Shown here piece after piece: positions 42,987 through 53,876 of a DNA stretch of 64,000 nucleotides. Source of the stretch: Geodermatophilus marinus (GTDB lineage Bacteria > Actinomycetota > Actinomycetes > Mycobacteriales > Geodermatophilaceae); assembly GCF_003428645.1 (NCBI RefSeq), contig NZ_QVQH01000008.1, forward strand, positions 124,001 through 188,000, in the 5' to 3' direction. The notes beneath the pieces are model-generated. The model saw only the letters and a program-made list of their open reading frames with translations, had not been told where the DNA came from and searched no databases. Position 1 is the first letter of the stretch. Every line of letters starts with the position of its first letter. A program made the position numbers and the translations under genes.

Positions 42987-43097
42987 GTCAGGAGTGCCTT
43001 CCGTTCCCGGTGACAGGACTGGTTCCAGTTCCAGCGGGGCCGGGCCCCGGCGGGTCCCGGCGATCCGGTCGACCGCCGGGTGCGGCGCACGACCCGA

Positions 43098-43111
43098 TGT
43101 TAGCGCTAACA
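43098..43111. promoter_or_regulatory. LacI-type operator upstream of araB
   Basis: TGTTAGCGCTAACA is a perfect 14-bp palindrome of the LacI-family type (central CG) in the lacI-araB gap. On the minus strand it contains TAACAT, a good -10 box, so binding would block araB transcription. It matches the operator before chvE (48385) in 13 of 14 positions. Confidence 0.8.
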
Positions 43112-43123
43112 GGAGCGGCGGCG

Positions 43124-44143
43124 TCAGGTCCCGTGCGGCGCAGGCCCGCTGCTCGCACGGACGAACAGCCTGGGCGGCACCGGGTCGGGGTGCAGCTCGC
43201 GCCCCTCGAGCCGGGCCAGCACCAGGGCGACGCCACGACGGCCGAGCTCGGCGAAGTCCTGGCGGACCGTGGTCAGCGGCGGGGTGAAGTACGGCGCCTC
43301 GGGCAGGTCGTCGAAGCCGACGACGCTGACGTCGCGCGGGGCCTCCAGGCCCTCCTCGTGGAAGGCCGCGAGCAGGCCCAGGGCCATCTGGTCGTTGGCC
43401 AGGAACACGGCGGTGACGTCGACGCCCCGGCGTACCCGCTCGGCCAGCCGCTTGCCCGCGGCGTGGCCGGAGGACGGCGTCCAGTCCCCCTGCAGCACCT
43501 CGGGCACCGCGGCCCCGGCCGCGGTGAGCTCCGCCCGCCAGCCGGCCACGCGGTCGCGGGCCTCCTGCGAGTCGGCCGGGCCGGTCACGTGGTGCACGGT
43601 CCGGTGGCCGAGGTCGAGCAGGTGGCGGGTGGCCAGGCGGGCGCCGGCCACCTGGTCCACGCCGACCGCGGGCTCCACCGCCGAGCCACCGCTCTGCACC
43701 GACACCAGCGGCACGGGTGCGGAGATCTCGTGCAGCGCCTCGGCGGCGTCGTCGTACGTGCCCAGGGCGACCACGGCGTCGACCGACTGCCCGACGAGCC
43801 GGTCGACGGCGTCGCGCATCGCGTCCGCGGTCGCCTCGTCGAGGACGGTGACCGACAGCGAGTACCCCGCGGCGCGGGCGGCCTTCTCCAGGCCGACCAT
43901 CGTCTGCGCCGGGCCGTACTGGTTGATGTTCACCGCGACGAACCCGAAGGTGCGGGTCGAGCCGGTGACCAGGGCCCGGGCCGCGGTGTTGGGCCGGTAG
44001 CCCAGCTCGCGGATGGCCCGTTCCACCCGCTCGCGGGTGTGCGGGGCGACGTTCGGGTGGCCGTTGATGACCCGGGAGACGGTCTGGTGGGACACCCCGG
44101 CGCGCGCGGCGACGTCGGACATCGCCAGCCCGCGCGGGTGCAC
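43124..44143 (-). CDS. LacI-family regulator of the arabinose regulon
   Basis: 339 residues. HTH MSDVAARAGVSHQTVSRVINGHPNVAPHTRERVERAIRELGYRPN with the hinge AARALVTG, then a periplasmic-binding-like sensor domain (TRTFGFVAVN to the end, with VFLANDQMALGLL and VSVVGFDDLPEAPYFTPPLTTVRQD). GTG 44143 has GGAGAGG upstream. An ATG at 44227 overlapping the permease stop (ATGA) is an in-frame alternative that would add 28 Gly/Pro/Arg-rich residues. It sits between transporter and catabolic genes and probably binds the two operators at 43098 and 48385. Inducer presumably L-arabinose (inference). Confidence 0.9.
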   Translation of the reverse strand: MHPRGLAMSDVAARAGVSHQTVSRVINGHPNVAPHTRERVERAIRELGYRPNTAARALVTGSTRTFGFVAVNINQYGPAQTMVGLEKAARAAGYSLSVTVLDEATADAMRDAVDRLVGQSVDAVVALGTYDDAAEALHEISAPVPLVSVQSGGSAVEPAVGVDQVAGARLATRHLLDLGHRTVHHVTGPADSQEARDRVAGWRAELTAAGAAVPEVLQGDWTPSSGHAAGKRLAERVRRGVDVTAVFLANDQMALGLLAAFHEEGLEAPRDVSVVGFDDLPEAPYFTPPLTTVRQDFAELGRRGVALVLARLEGRELHPDPVPPRLFVRASSGPAPHGT

Positions 44144-44226
44144 CGCCGTCCCCCCTCTCCGGGCCGCCGCGGGCCGCCCCCCGCCCGGAGCGGCCCCGCG
44201 GGTGCCCCGCGGGGCCGCGACGGACA

Positions 44227-45470
44227 TCAGCGGGAGGCGCCGGCGCGGCGCTTGTTGTAGACGTCGAACGCGACGGCCAGCAGCAGGACCAGGCCCTTGA
44301 CCACCGACTGGATCTGCTGCTCCACCCCCATGAGCTGCATGCCGTTGCTCATCACGGCCATGATCAGGCCGCCGACCATGGCTCCCACGACGGTACCGAC
44401 ACCACCGGTGACGGCGGCGCCACCGATGAAGGCCGCGGCGATCGCGTCGAGCTCGAACATGTTGCCCGCCGCGGGCTGGGCCCCGTTGGACCGCGAGGAG
44501 TAGATGATCCCGGCGATCGCGGACAGGAAGCCCATGTTCACGAAGATCCAGAAGTTGACCGCCTTGACCTTGACGCCCGAGAGCGTCGCGGCGGCCAGGT
44601 TGCCGCCGATGGCGTAGACCTGCCGGCCGAACACGGTCTTCTTCGTGATCAGCCCGTAGGCGAGGATCAGCACCGCCAGGATGATCAGCACGATCGGCAG
44701 GCCGCGGGCGTGCGCCAGCTGCCAGGCGAAGGCCATGACCACGGCCCCGACCACGACGATCTTGGTGACGAACAGCGGGAAGGACTCCACCGGCTGCTGG
44801 TAGCGGATCTTCGCGCTGCGGGCGCGCCACTGGCTCACCGCGTAGCCGGCCACGGCGATCGCCCCGATGAGCAGGGTGAAGGCGTCGTAGCCGTACCCGC
44901 CGAGCAGGCCGTTGAGGAAGCCGGCGGCGATCCGCGTGTACTCCCGCGGGAACGGCGACAGCGAGATGTTGTCCAGCACCTGCAGCGTCAGACCGCGGAA
45001 CAGCAGCATGCCGGCGAGGGTCACGATGAACGCCGGGATGCCGACGTAGGCCACCCAGAAGCCGTGCCAGGCGCCGACGGCGAGGCCCACCGCGATCGCG
45101 GCGAGCACGCCGACCCACCACGGCAGCCCCTCGCGGATGACCAGCACCGCCGAGACCGCACCGGTCAGCGCCACCACCGACCCGACCGAGAGGTCGATGT
45201 GCCCGGCGATGATCACGATGACCATGCCGATCGCCAGCACCAGGATGTAGGAGTACTGCAGGATGATGTTGGTGATGTTCCCGGGCTGCAGCAGGGTGCC
45301 CCCGGTGAGCACGGCGAACAGCGCGACGATCGCCACGAAGGCGATGTAGATGCCGCTGGTCCGGAGGTTGCGGGACAGCAGGTCCCGCACGTTGCTGCTG
45401 CCGGTGTGCAGCGAGCGGGCCGGCGAGGCCGCGGGGGTGACGTCCTCGTTCTGGGGAGGAGCGGTCCTGG

Positions 45471-45474
<4 letters not shown>
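44227..45474 (-). CDS. mmsB: Monosaccharide ABC transporter permease (MmsB/GguB)
   Basis: 415 residues with about ten or more membrane helices. The family signature [20 protein letters not shown] and the C-terminal [38 protein letters not shown] identify a ribose/xylose-type (BPD_transp_2) permease. It is longer than RbsC, as typical for the GguB/MmsB group. ATG 45474 overlaps the ATPase stop (ATGA). It forms the channel for the ChvE-bound sugar. Confidence 0.93.
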
Positions 45475-47009
<1,535 letters not shown>

Positions 47010-47110
47010 GGGACTCCGTCTTCCTCGTGCGCGCCGCGCGCGCCCGCGGGTGGGTGGACCGGATGTGCAGGACCCGGGCGGGTGGGCCGTGCGCCCCCCG
47101 CCCGGTGGTG

Positions 47111-47150
47111 CCGGTCGGGTCCGGCAGCCGGTGCTGCCGGACCCGACCGG
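47111..47150 (-). terminator. Perfect 18-bp hairpin between chvE and mmsA
   Basis: CCGGTCGGGTCCGGCAGC (47111-47128), loop CGGT, then the exact complement (47133-47150). It follows the chvE stop by 18 bases and precedes mmsA. Intercistronic hairpins after binding-protein genes commonly stop or stabilise part of the transcripts, giving more binding protein than membrane components. Confidence 0.7.
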
Positions 47151-47168
47151 GCTCGGTGGGGCGGGAGG

Positions 47169-48314
47169 TCAGTCCTGCGCCTGGCCGCTGGCGACCTCTT
47201 CCTGGGTCCAGTAGCCGGAGTCGACGAGCACCGACTGGATGTTGTCGGCGAACACCGTCTCGACCGGGAGCAGGTACGAGGGGACGACCTTCACCCCGTT
47301 GTCGTAGGTGGTGGTGTCGTTGGCCTCGGGCTCCTCGCCCTCGAGGAAGGCCTCGGCGGCGACGACGGCCTGCTCGGCCAGCAGGCGGGTGTCCTTGAAG
47401 ATCGTGGAGTTCTGGGTGCCGTCCGCGATCAGCTTCACCGAGGCGATCTCGGCGTCCTGGCCGGTGATGACGGGCATCGGCCGCTCCGGCGTGCCGTAGC
47501 CGGCGTTCTGCAGGGCGGTGATGATGCCGCGCGAGAGGCCGTCATACGGCGAGAGGACGCCGTTGACCACGGAGCCGTCGTTGTAGGTGGAGGTCAGCAG
47601 GTCCTCCATCCGCCGCTGGGCGGTCTCCTGCTGCCAGCGGAGGATGGCGATCTGCTCGATCGCGGTCTGGCCGGACTTCACCGTCAGGACGCCCTCGTCG
47701 ATGAGCGGCTGCAGGACCGACATGGCGCCCTCGTAGAAGAAGTGCGCGTTGTTGTCGTCCAGCGAGCCGGCGAACAGCTCGACGTTGAACGGCCCGGCGA
47801 CGTCGGTGCGCTCGCCGTTGCGGTCGAGGACGCCGAGGCCGGCGAGCAGCGCGTTGGCCTGGGCCACGCCGACCTGGAAGTTGTCGAAGCTGACGTAGAA
47901 GTCGACGTTCTCGCTGTCGCGGATCAGCCGGTCGTAGGAGATGACGGGGATGTTGTTCGACGCGGCGTTCTCGAGCTGGCTCGACAGCGCGGTGCCGTCG
48001 ATGGCCGCGATGATCAGCAGGTCGGCGCCCTCGGTGATCATCTGGTCGATCTGCTGCGACTGGGTGGGGATGTCGTCGTTGGCGTACTGGAGCTCGACCT
48101 GGTAGCCGGCCCCCTCCAACTGCTCCTGGACGGAGTTGCCGTCCGCGATCCACCGCTCCGAGGTCTGGGTCGGCATCGAGACGCCGACCAGCAGGTCCTC
48201 GGGGGCGGCGTCGCCGCCCGCCCCCCCGCTGCCACCGGCACCCTCGCCGCCGCAGGCCGCCAGGCCGAGCGCCAGGACGGCGCCGGCGGCGGTCACACCG
48301 AGCTTGCTTCGCAC
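47169..48314 (-). CDS. chvE: ChvE-like sugar-binding lipoprotein
   Basis: 381 residues. Lipoprotein signal KLGVTAAGAVLALGLAAC with Cys21, a Gly-rich linker, then a periplasmic-binding domain of the ChvE/MmsC type: VGVSMPTQTSERWIADG, GADLLIIAAIDGTAL, PVISYDRLI, FVELFAGSLDDNNAHFF-like segment, NGVLSPYDGLSRGI and VITGQDAEIASVKLI. ChvE proteins bind arabinose, galactose, glucose or xylose; clustering with araBDA points to L-arabinose. GTG 48314 has GAAGGAG five bases ahead. A LacI operator lies 71 bases upstream. Confidence 0.93.
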   Translation of the reverse strand: MRSKLGVTAAGAVLALGLAACGGEGAGGSGGAGGDAAPEDLLVGVSMPTQTSERWIADGNSVQEQLEGAGYQVELQYANDDIPTQSQQIDQMITEGADLLIIAAIDGTALSSQLENAASNNIPVISYDRLIRDSENVDFYVSFDNFQVGVAQANALLAGLGVLDRNGERTDVAGPFNVELFAGSLDDNNAHFFYEGAMSVLQPLIDEGVLTVKSGQTAIEQIAILRWQQETAQRRMEDLLTSTYNDGSVVNGVLSPYDGLSRGIITALQNAGYGTPERPMPVITGQDAEIASVKLIADGTQNSTIFKDTRLLAEQAVVAAEAFLEGEEPEANDTTTYDNGVKVVPSYLLPVETVFADNIQSVLVDSGYWTQEEVASGQAQD

Positions 48315-48384
48315 GTGGACTCCTTCTCGTGATCTCTGCGCGCTCGCACCGGGCGCAGGCCGCACCCGTGGCGGGCGCCACTAG

Positions 48385-48398
48385 TGTGAGCGCTAACA
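48385..48398. promoter_or_regulatory. LacI-type operator upstream of chvE
   Basis: TGTGAGCGCTAACA, one mismatch from the perfect palindrome at 43098. On the minus strand TTGACG (48413-48408) is a good -35 box, and the operator covers the region where the -10 box must lie, so it would repress the transporter genes. Confidence 0.75.
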
Positions 48399-48558
48399 AC
48401 TGGGCCGCGTCAAGACCTGTCACCGATCCGACCGTCACGGTCACGTAACGCTGCCGTCACCCGCCGGTCGCCCGTCCGAGGTGGTGGGCGGTGCCGGCGG
48501 GCGCCCGGAGGCTACTCTCCGGTAACTCTGGCGACGCGAGGCGGCGGGAGGGCCGACG

Positions 48559-50019
48559 GTGGCACGGACGCGCGGGGTCCGCGGAGCCGGCCGGCTCGGC
48601 GGCGGGCTGGTCGGCTGGCTGGTCGCCGTCGAGTTCACCAGCGGCGTGCTGCAGGGCTACTACGTCCCGCTGCTCACCGACATCGCCCGCCACCTGTCGA
48701 TCACCGACGCCGACGTCAACTGGCTCGAGGCCGCGCAGCTCATGCTCTCGGCCATCGCGGTGCCGGTGCTGGCCAAGCTGGGGGACGTGCACGGCCACCG
48801 GCGCGTGCTGCTGGCCTCGGCGGTGGTCACCGCGGCGGCCACCGCCACGCTCGCGGTCGCGTCGTCCTTCCCGGTGTTCCTCGTCGCCTGGGCGGTGCAG
48901 GGGGTCTACACCGCGTGGCTGCCGCTGCAGGTGGCGCTCATCCACGCCCGGGCCCGCGGGCTGCCGGACACCGCCGCCCGCACCCGGCGGGCCACCGGCG
49001 CGATCGTCGCCGCGCTGCAGGCCGGGGCCATCGTCGGCGCGCTCGGCGCCGGGCAGCTCGGCACCGCGCTGGCCGGGCGGGTCCAGCTGGTGCTCGTCGT
49101 CCCGGCGGTGCTCGTGGTCGGGGTGTGCCTGGTCGTGGCGTTCCGGGTGCCGGAGGCCGGTGCCCGCGGCGACGGCCGGGTCGACAGCGGCGGTGCGGTG
49201 CTGCTGGCGCTGGTGCTGCTCGTGGTCACCGGGGGGCTGACCGCCGTCCGGCTGGCCGACGGTGCCGCGTGGCCGTGGCTGCTCACCGCGGCGGGCGTGC
49301 TGCTCGTCGTCCCGTTCGTCCGGTACGAGCTGCGCCGGCCCGACCCGCTGGTCGACCCGCGGTTGTTCCGGGACCCGGCGATGTGGCCGGTGCAGCTGAC
49401 CGCCGGGTTGTTCGGCGTCAGCGTGCTCGGGGCGCAGGGCCCGCTGTCGACCTACGCCCGCACCGACCCGGCGGTCTACGGCTACGGCCTGGGGCTCTCG
49501 ACCGGCTCGGTCTCGGTCGTGATCGGCGGCTACGTCGTCTCCCTGCTGGTCGGCGCGCTGCTGTTCGCCCGCGTCTCGGCCTGGACCAGCCCGCGCGGCA
49601 CCCTGGTCGGGGCGGCGGTCCTCACCGGCACGGGGTACCTGCTGCTCGTGCCGTTCTCGACGACGCTGCCCCAGGTCCTGGCCTGCATGGTGGTCGCCGG
49701 CGCCGGGTCGGGGGCCCTGGTCGCCGCCCTCCCCGCGGCCGCGGCGACGGCCGCCCCGGCTGGCCGCACCGGCGTGGCCACCGGGCTGACCAACACCACC
49801 AAGGTGCTCGGCGGGACGTTCGCCTCGGCCACCTTCGCCGTCGCGCTGGCCACCGGCGCGCCGACGCTGGCCGACGGGACGGCGGGCACGGCCGGCTCGC
49901 TGGGCGGCTACGTGACCGTCTGGTCGGTCTGCGGCGGGACGGCGCTGCTGGCGGCGCTCGCCCTGCTGGTGGTGCCGCGGCGGGCGTTCGCCGATCCGGC
50001 CCCGGCGGTCGCGCCGTGA
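48559..50019 (+). CDS. MFS transporter, drug-exporter (DHA2/EmrB) type
   Basis: 486 residues with about 14 hydrophobic helices. The helix 2-3 motif A is VLAKLGDVHGHRRVLLASAV. The helix 5 region (VAALQAGAIVGALGAGQLG) and a central cytosolic linker (FRVPEAGARGDGRVDSGG) fit 14-helix proton antiporters of the EmrB/QacA group. Substrate unknown. GTG 48559 has GGGAGGG upstream. Its stop overlaps the M20 peptidase start. Confidence 0.85.
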   Translation: MARTRGVRGAGRLGGGLVGWLVAVEFTSGVLQGYYVPLLTDIARHLSITDADVNWLEAAQLMLSAIAVPVLAKLGDVHGHRRVLLASAVVTAAATATLAVASSFPVFLVAWAVQGVYTAWLPLQVALIHARARGLPDTAARTRRATGAIVAALQAGAIVGALGAGQLGTALAGRVQLVLVVPAVLVVGVCLVVAFRVPEAGARGDGRVDSGGAVLLALVLLVVTGGLTAVRLADGAAWPWLLTAAGVLLVVPFVRYELRRPDPLVDPRLFRDPAMWPVQLTAGLFGVSVLGAQGPLSTYARTDPAVYGYGLGLSTGSVSVVIGGYVVSLLVGALLFARVSAWTSPRGTLVGAAVLTGTGYLLLVPFSTTLPQVLACMVVAGAGSGALVAALPAAAATAAPAGRTGVATGLTNTTKVLGGTFASATFAVALATGAPTLADGTAGTAGSLGGYVTVWSVCGGTALLAALALLVVPRRAFADPAPAVAP

Positions 50020-51455
50020 GGCCGGCGCTGCTGGCCGGGTGCGCGGTGGCGGCCGGGGCGGTCGCGGCCGCCGCCCGACGGGTCGCGCGGTTCCGGCCGG
50101 TGCCGGTCGACACCGACCCCGCCGACGCCGGCGGCCTGGACGCCGCCGGGATGGCCGAGCGGCTGGGCGAGCTGATCCGCATCCCGACGGTCTCCTCCCG
50201 CGACCCGGGCGCGGTCGACCGGGCGGCGTTCGCCCGGTTCCGCGAGCGGCTGGCCGAGCTCTACCCGCACGCCCACCGGGTGCTGGAGCTCCGGGTGCTG
50301 GGCGACGGCGCGCTGCTGCACCGCTGGCCCGGCCGGACCGACGGGGACCCGCTGGTGCTCATGGCCCACCACGACGTCGTCCCGGTCGACGGCCAGGCGT
50401 GGTCGGGCGACCCGTTCTCCGGGCGGGTCGCCGACGGGGTGGTGCACGGGCGCGGCGCGATCGACGACAAGGGCAGCCTGGTCGCGGTCCTCGAGGCCGT
50501 GGAGTCGCTGGCCGCCGAGGGCTTCGTCCCGGCCCGGGACGTGTGGATCTCCTCCGGGCACGACGAGGAGGTGGCCGGGGAGGGCGCCCGCCTGGCGGTG
50601 GCCGAGCTGCGGCGGCTCGGCGTCCGGCCGTGGCTGGTGCTCGACGAGGGCGGGGCGGTGGTGCGCGGGGTGTTCCCCGGGGTCGCCGGGCAGGTGGCCG
50701 TCGTCGGCCTGGCCGAGAAGGGGCGGGCCGGGATCGAGCTGTCGGTGACCGACCCCGGCGGGCACGCCTCGGCGCCGGTGCCCGGGGGCGCGACCGCACG
50801 CCTGGCCCGCGCGGTGCTGCGGGTGGACCGCGCCCCGTTCCCCGTCCGCGTGGACGACGTCGTCCTCGGCATGGTCGACGCGCTCGGCCGCGCCGCCACC
50901 CCCGGGTACCGGGCGCTGTTCGCCCACGCGGCCCTGCTGCGGCCGCTGCTCGGGTCGGTGCTGGCGCGGGCCGGCCGGGAGGCCAACGCGCTGGTGCGCA
51001 CGACCGCGGCGGTCACCCAGCTGGAGGGCAGCCGGGCGCGCAACGTGCTGGCCACCCGGGCCCGCGCGCACCTGGACGTGCGCATCGCCCTCGGGGAGAC
51101 GGTGGCCTCGACGGTCGAGCGGCTGCGGCGGGTCGTGGACGACCCGGCGGTGGAGGTGCGGGTGGTCGACGGGGAGGACCCGTCACCGGTCTCGCGCACG
51201 GACAACGCGGCCTTCGCCGCGCTCACCTCCGCGGTGCGGGCGGTGTACCCGGAGGCCGCCGTGGCCCCGTACGTGATGGTGCAGGCCAGCGACGCCCGGC
51301 ACTTCTGCGCGATCAGCGACAGCGTCTACCGGTTCATGCCCTTCGACCTCACCCGGGAGGAGCTGGCCGCGCTGCACGCGGCCGACGAGCGGATCCGGGT
51401 GGACGCCCTGCACCGCGGGGCGGTGTTCCACCGGCACCTGATCCGGCGGCTGTAG
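50016..51455 (+). CDS. M20-family metallopeptidase (PM20D1/CPS1-like)
   Basis: 479 residues. A hydrophobic N-terminal helix (about 3-22) probably anchors or exports it. The M20 metal ligands are visible: LMAHHDVVPVDG (His), GRGAIDDKGSL (bridging Asp), SSGHDEEVAGEGA (catalytic Glu-Glu), VLDEGGAV and near the end DARHFCAISDSVYRFMP (His). The dimerisation domain begins at AEKGRAGIELSVTDPGGHAS. The nearest well-known relatives are carboxypeptidase S and PM20D1 N-acyl-amino-acid hydrolases. GTG 50016 overlaps the transporter stop (GTGA), so the two are co-expressed. Confidence 0.9.
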   Translation: MRPALLAGCAVAAGAVAAAARRVARFRPVPVDTDPADAGGLDAAGMAERLGELIRIPTVSSRDPGAVDRAAFARFRERLAELYPHAHRVLELRVLGDGALLHRWPGRTDGDPLVLMAHHDVVPVDGQAWSGDPFSGRVADGVVHGRGAIDDKGSLVAVLEAVESLAAEGFVPARDVWISSGHDEEVAGEGARLAVAELRRLGVRPWLVLDEGGAVVRGVFPGVAGQVAVVGLAEKGRAGIELSVTDPGGHASAPVPGGATARLARAVLRVDRAPFPVRVDDVVLGMVDALGRAATPGYRALFAHAALLRPLLGSVLARAGREANALVRTTAAVTQLEGSRARNVLATRARAHLDVRIALGETVASTVERLRRVVDDPAVEVRVVDGEDPSPVSRTDNAAFAALTSAVRAVYPEAAVAPYVMVQASDARHFCAISDSVYRFMPFDLTREELAALHAADERIRVDALHRGAVFHRHLIRRL

Positions 51456-51460
51456 CCCCG

Positions 51461-51546
51461 GCCCGCCGCGATCCCGCCCGCCGCCCGCCGCCCGCCGTGA
51501 TCCCGCCCGCCCGCCGCCCGCCGCCCGCCGTCCGCCGCCCGCCGTG
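51461..51546. repeat. CCGCCCG-type tandem low-complexity tract
   Basis: A run of imperfect CCGCCCG/CCGCCGC units, with the junction sequence CCG(T/C)GATC repeated three times (about 51468, 51497 and 51543). It leads straight into the family A element, suggesting slippage or repeated insertion at this convergent gene end. Confidence 0.55.
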
Positions 51547-51616
51547 ATCATGGGGATGTGGCCGGCCGCCGCGGCGTGTCGGCGCGTGTCCCGGGCAAGA
51601 AGCCCATGATCACGGC
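51541..51616. repeat. 76-bp palindromic intergenic repeat, family A copy 3
   Basis: GCCGTGATCATGGG (51541-51554) and its exact complement (51603-51616) bound GGCGTGTCGGCGCGTGTCCCGGGCAAGAAG-type sequence shared with the copies at 5076 and 38935. Located between the convergent M20 peptidase and DUF5926 genes. Confidence 0.75.
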
Positions 51617-51675
51617 GAGAAGGGGCGAGAAGGGGCGACAAAGGGGCGGGGGGAGGCGAGGGGCGGCGAGGCGGC

Positions 51676-52614
51676 TCAGCGCAGGGTGATCTGGCGGGAC
51701 AGCAGGCCGGCCCGGGCCCGCCGCTCGTCGGCGGTCAGCGGGTCGGTCACCTCCAGCGCCCGCTCGAGGCGCTCCTGGAACCGCGTCGCCGGCTCGGTCC
51801 ACGCGGCCGCCGGGGTGTCGGCGGGCAGGTCCCACACCGGCACGAGCAGGCCGTGCGCCCGGAAGGCCCCCGCGTACCGGGTGCCCTCCCCCAGGAGGAC
51901 CTCCCCCGACGCGCGCAGCCGGGCCAGCGCGTCGAGCAGCCGCTCCTCCGGCTCGGGCCGCACCCAGCGCAGGTGCGCCCGCTCGTTGCCCGGCCGCACC
52001 CAGTAGGCCGCCCCCAGGCCGGGCAGCAGCTCGGTCGGCAGCACGGCCTGGTTGGCCTGCTCCAGGCCGGCCCGGGCGGCCGCCGAGGGCTCGGTGCCCT
52101 CCAGCCAGAAGGCGAAGTCGGGGTGCACGGTCACCTCGAACGGCGCCCCGAGGTCGACCAGCTCCTGCAGGCGCGGGCCGGCCGAGCCGGCGCCGCCGAT
52201 CGGGCCCGGGTCGACGGGGGCGCCCTCCGGGGCCTCGAGCGCGGCGGCCAGCGCCGTCCCGAGGTCGCGGCTCACGTCGTCGGAGGAGGCCTGCAGCTGG
52301 ACGCCGAGCAGGATCTCGCCGTTGGCCCGGACCAGCGCCGGCGCGCCACCGGGGAGCACGCTGGCGAGGGTGACCTCGCGGCCGTCGGCGGTGCGCAGCG
52401 GCACGGTCGCCGCGGGGACCAGCTCCCGCAGCGCCACCCAGTGCGGCTCCCCCGGCAGGCCCTCGAACGGCCGGGTCACCGGCGGGGCGTACCCGGAGCC
52501 GTGGCAGTGCTTGTACCGGCGGCCGGAGCCGCAGGGGCAGGGCGCCTTCGGGTTGACGCCGCCGTCGTCGGCGGCGGGGGCAGCGGGGCGCTTGCGGGTC
52601 GCGGAGCGGGCCAT
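51676..52614 (-). CDS. DUF5926-family protein with SEC-C zinc motif
   Basis: 312 residues. Near the N-terminus, NPKAPCPCGSGRRYKHCHG is the SEC-C zinc-binding motif (CxC...HC-H) also found at the end of SecA. The remainder is the actinobacterial DUF5926 domain, with acidic and Trp-rich stretches (DFAFWLEGTEPS, AYWVRPGNERAHLRWVRPEPEERLLDALARL). It is cytosolic and its function is unknown. Start ATG 52614. Confidence 0.85.
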   Translation of the reverse strand: MARSATRKRPAAPAADDGGVNPKAPCPCGSGRRYKHCHGSGYAPPVTRPFEGLPGEPHWVALRELVPAATVPLRTADGREVTLASVLPGGAPALVRANGEILLGVQLQASSDDVSRDLGTALAAALEAPEGAPVDPGPIGGAGSAGPRLQELVDLGAPFEVTVHPDFAFWLEGTEPSAAARAGLEQANQAVLPTELLPGLGAAYWVRPGNERAHLRWVRPEPEERLLDALARLRASGEVLLGEGTRYAGAFRAHGLLVPVWDLPADTPAAAWTEPATRFQERLERALEVTDPLTADERRARAGLLSRQITLR

Positions 52615-52653
52615 GGGGACGAGGGTAGGTGGGTGCCCCGCGGGGTCCCGTCG

Positions 52654-52670
52654 TAGCCTCCGGGGACGTG
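52654..52670 (+). promoter_or_regulatory. Putative leaderless promoter (-10 TAGCCT) for the P450
   Basis: TAGCCT (52654-52659), eight bases, then GTG 52668; no ribosome site. Identical hexamer and spacing to the GroES-like gene at 1627. Confidence 0.45.
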
Positions 52671-53876
52671 GCCGCCCCCGCCGTCCCGCTGGACCTCTCC
52701 GACCCAGCCGTCGTCGCCGACCCCTACCCGGCGTTCGCCCGGGCGCGGGAGCAGGCGCCGGTGCAGTGGCACGAGGGGCTCGGCCTGTGGCTGGCGTTCA
52801 CCCACGCCGAGAGCAACGCGGTGCTGCGGGACCGCCGGCTCGGGCGCATCTGGCGGGACCGGGTCCCCGCCGAGCGGTTCGGGCAGTTCAACCTGATCCA
52901 CCGCAACGCGCTGCTGGAGATGGAGCCACCGGACCACACCCGGCTGCGCCGCCTGGTCAGCGCGGCCTTCGCCCGGGGGCACGTCGAGCGGCTCCGGCCG
53001 TGGGTCGAGGACCTCGCCCGCGAGCTGGTCGACGGCCTGGTCGAGCGCTCGGCCGGCAGCGAGCCGGTCGACGTCCTCTCCGGCATGGCCGAGCAGCTGC
53101 CGGTGGCGGTGATCGCCGAGCTGCTCGGCGTCCCGGAGGCCGACCGGCCGCTGCTGCGGCCGTGGTCCAACGCCATCGTGAAGATGTACGAGTACGGCCG
53201 GACGACGGCCGTCGAGGACGCCGCCGAGCGCGCCGCGGCGGAGTTCGTCGCCTACCTGCGGGAGCTCGCCGCCGAGCGCCGGGCGGCCCCCGGCGACGAC
53301 CTGGTCAGCTCCCTGGTGGCCGTGCGCGACGCCGAGGGCGACCGGCTGACCGAGGACGAGCTGGTCACCACCTGCATCCTGCTGCTCAACGCCGGCCACG
53401 AGGCGACGGTGAACGTGAGCGGCAACGGGCTGCTGGCCCTGCTGGAGCACCCCGACCAGCTGGCGCGGCTGCGCGCCGACCCGGCGCTGCTGCCCACGGC
53501 GGTCGAGGAGCTCCTGCGCTTCGACTCCCCGCTGCAGCTGTTCGAGCGCACCGCCACCGCCGACGTCGAGCTCGCCGGGGTGACCGTGCGCGAGGGGCAG
53601 AAGGTCGCGGCCCTGCTCGGCGCGGCCAACCGCGACCCCGCGGTCTTCGCCGACCCGGGCGCCCTGGACGTCGGCCGCGCGGACAACCCGCACATCTCCT
53701 TCGGCGCGGGCGTGCACTTCTGCATCGGGGCGCCGCTGGCCCGGGTCGAGCTGCAGACCTCGTTCGGGGCGCTGCTGGCGCGCACCACGCGGCTGGAGCC
53801 GGCCGCACCCCCGCGCCGGCGCCCGGAGTTCGTCATCCGCGGCCTGGCCGAGCTGCCCGTCGTCCTGGCGCGGTAG
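52668..53876 (+). CDS. Cytochrome P450
   Basis: 402 residues, a soluble bacterial class I P450. Signatures: I-helix LLNAGHEATVN (acid-alcohol pair is Glu-Ala-Thr), K-helix ExxR in VEELLRFDSP, and the haem loop FGAGVHFCIGAPLAR with the Cys thiolate. It needs separate ferredoxin and reductase; none is adjacent. Substrate unknown. Its stop overlaps the AlkD-like start by one base. Confidence 0.94.
   Translation: MAAPAVPLDLSDPAVVADPYPAFARAREQAPVQWHEGLGLWLAFTHAESNAVLRDRRLGRIWRDRVPAERFGQFNLIHRNALLEMEPPDHTRLRRLVSAAFARGHVERLRPWVEDLARELVDGLVERSAGSEPVDVLSGMAEQLPVAVIAELLGVPEADRPLLRPWSNAIVKMYEYGRTTAVEDAAERAAAEFVAYLRELAAERRAAPGDDLVSSLVAVRDAEGDRLTEDELVTTCILLLNAGHEATVNVSGNGLLALLEHPDQLARLRADPALLPTAVEELLRFDSPLQLFERTATADVELAGVTVREGQKVAALLGAANRDPAVFADPGALDVGRADNPHISFGAGVHFCIGAPLARVELQTSFGALLARTTRLEPAAPPRRRPEFVIRGLAELPVVLAR

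Noticed and set aside
44144..44227. Longer LacI product from ATG 44227
   Set aside because: It overlaps the permease stop (ATGA) and is possible, but it would add 28 low-complexity residues before the helix-turn-helix, and GTG 44143 has a strong ribosome site.
48315..48558. Small antisense frames upstream of chvE
   Set aside because: They cover the operator and promoter region and lack ribosome sites and normal codon-position bias.
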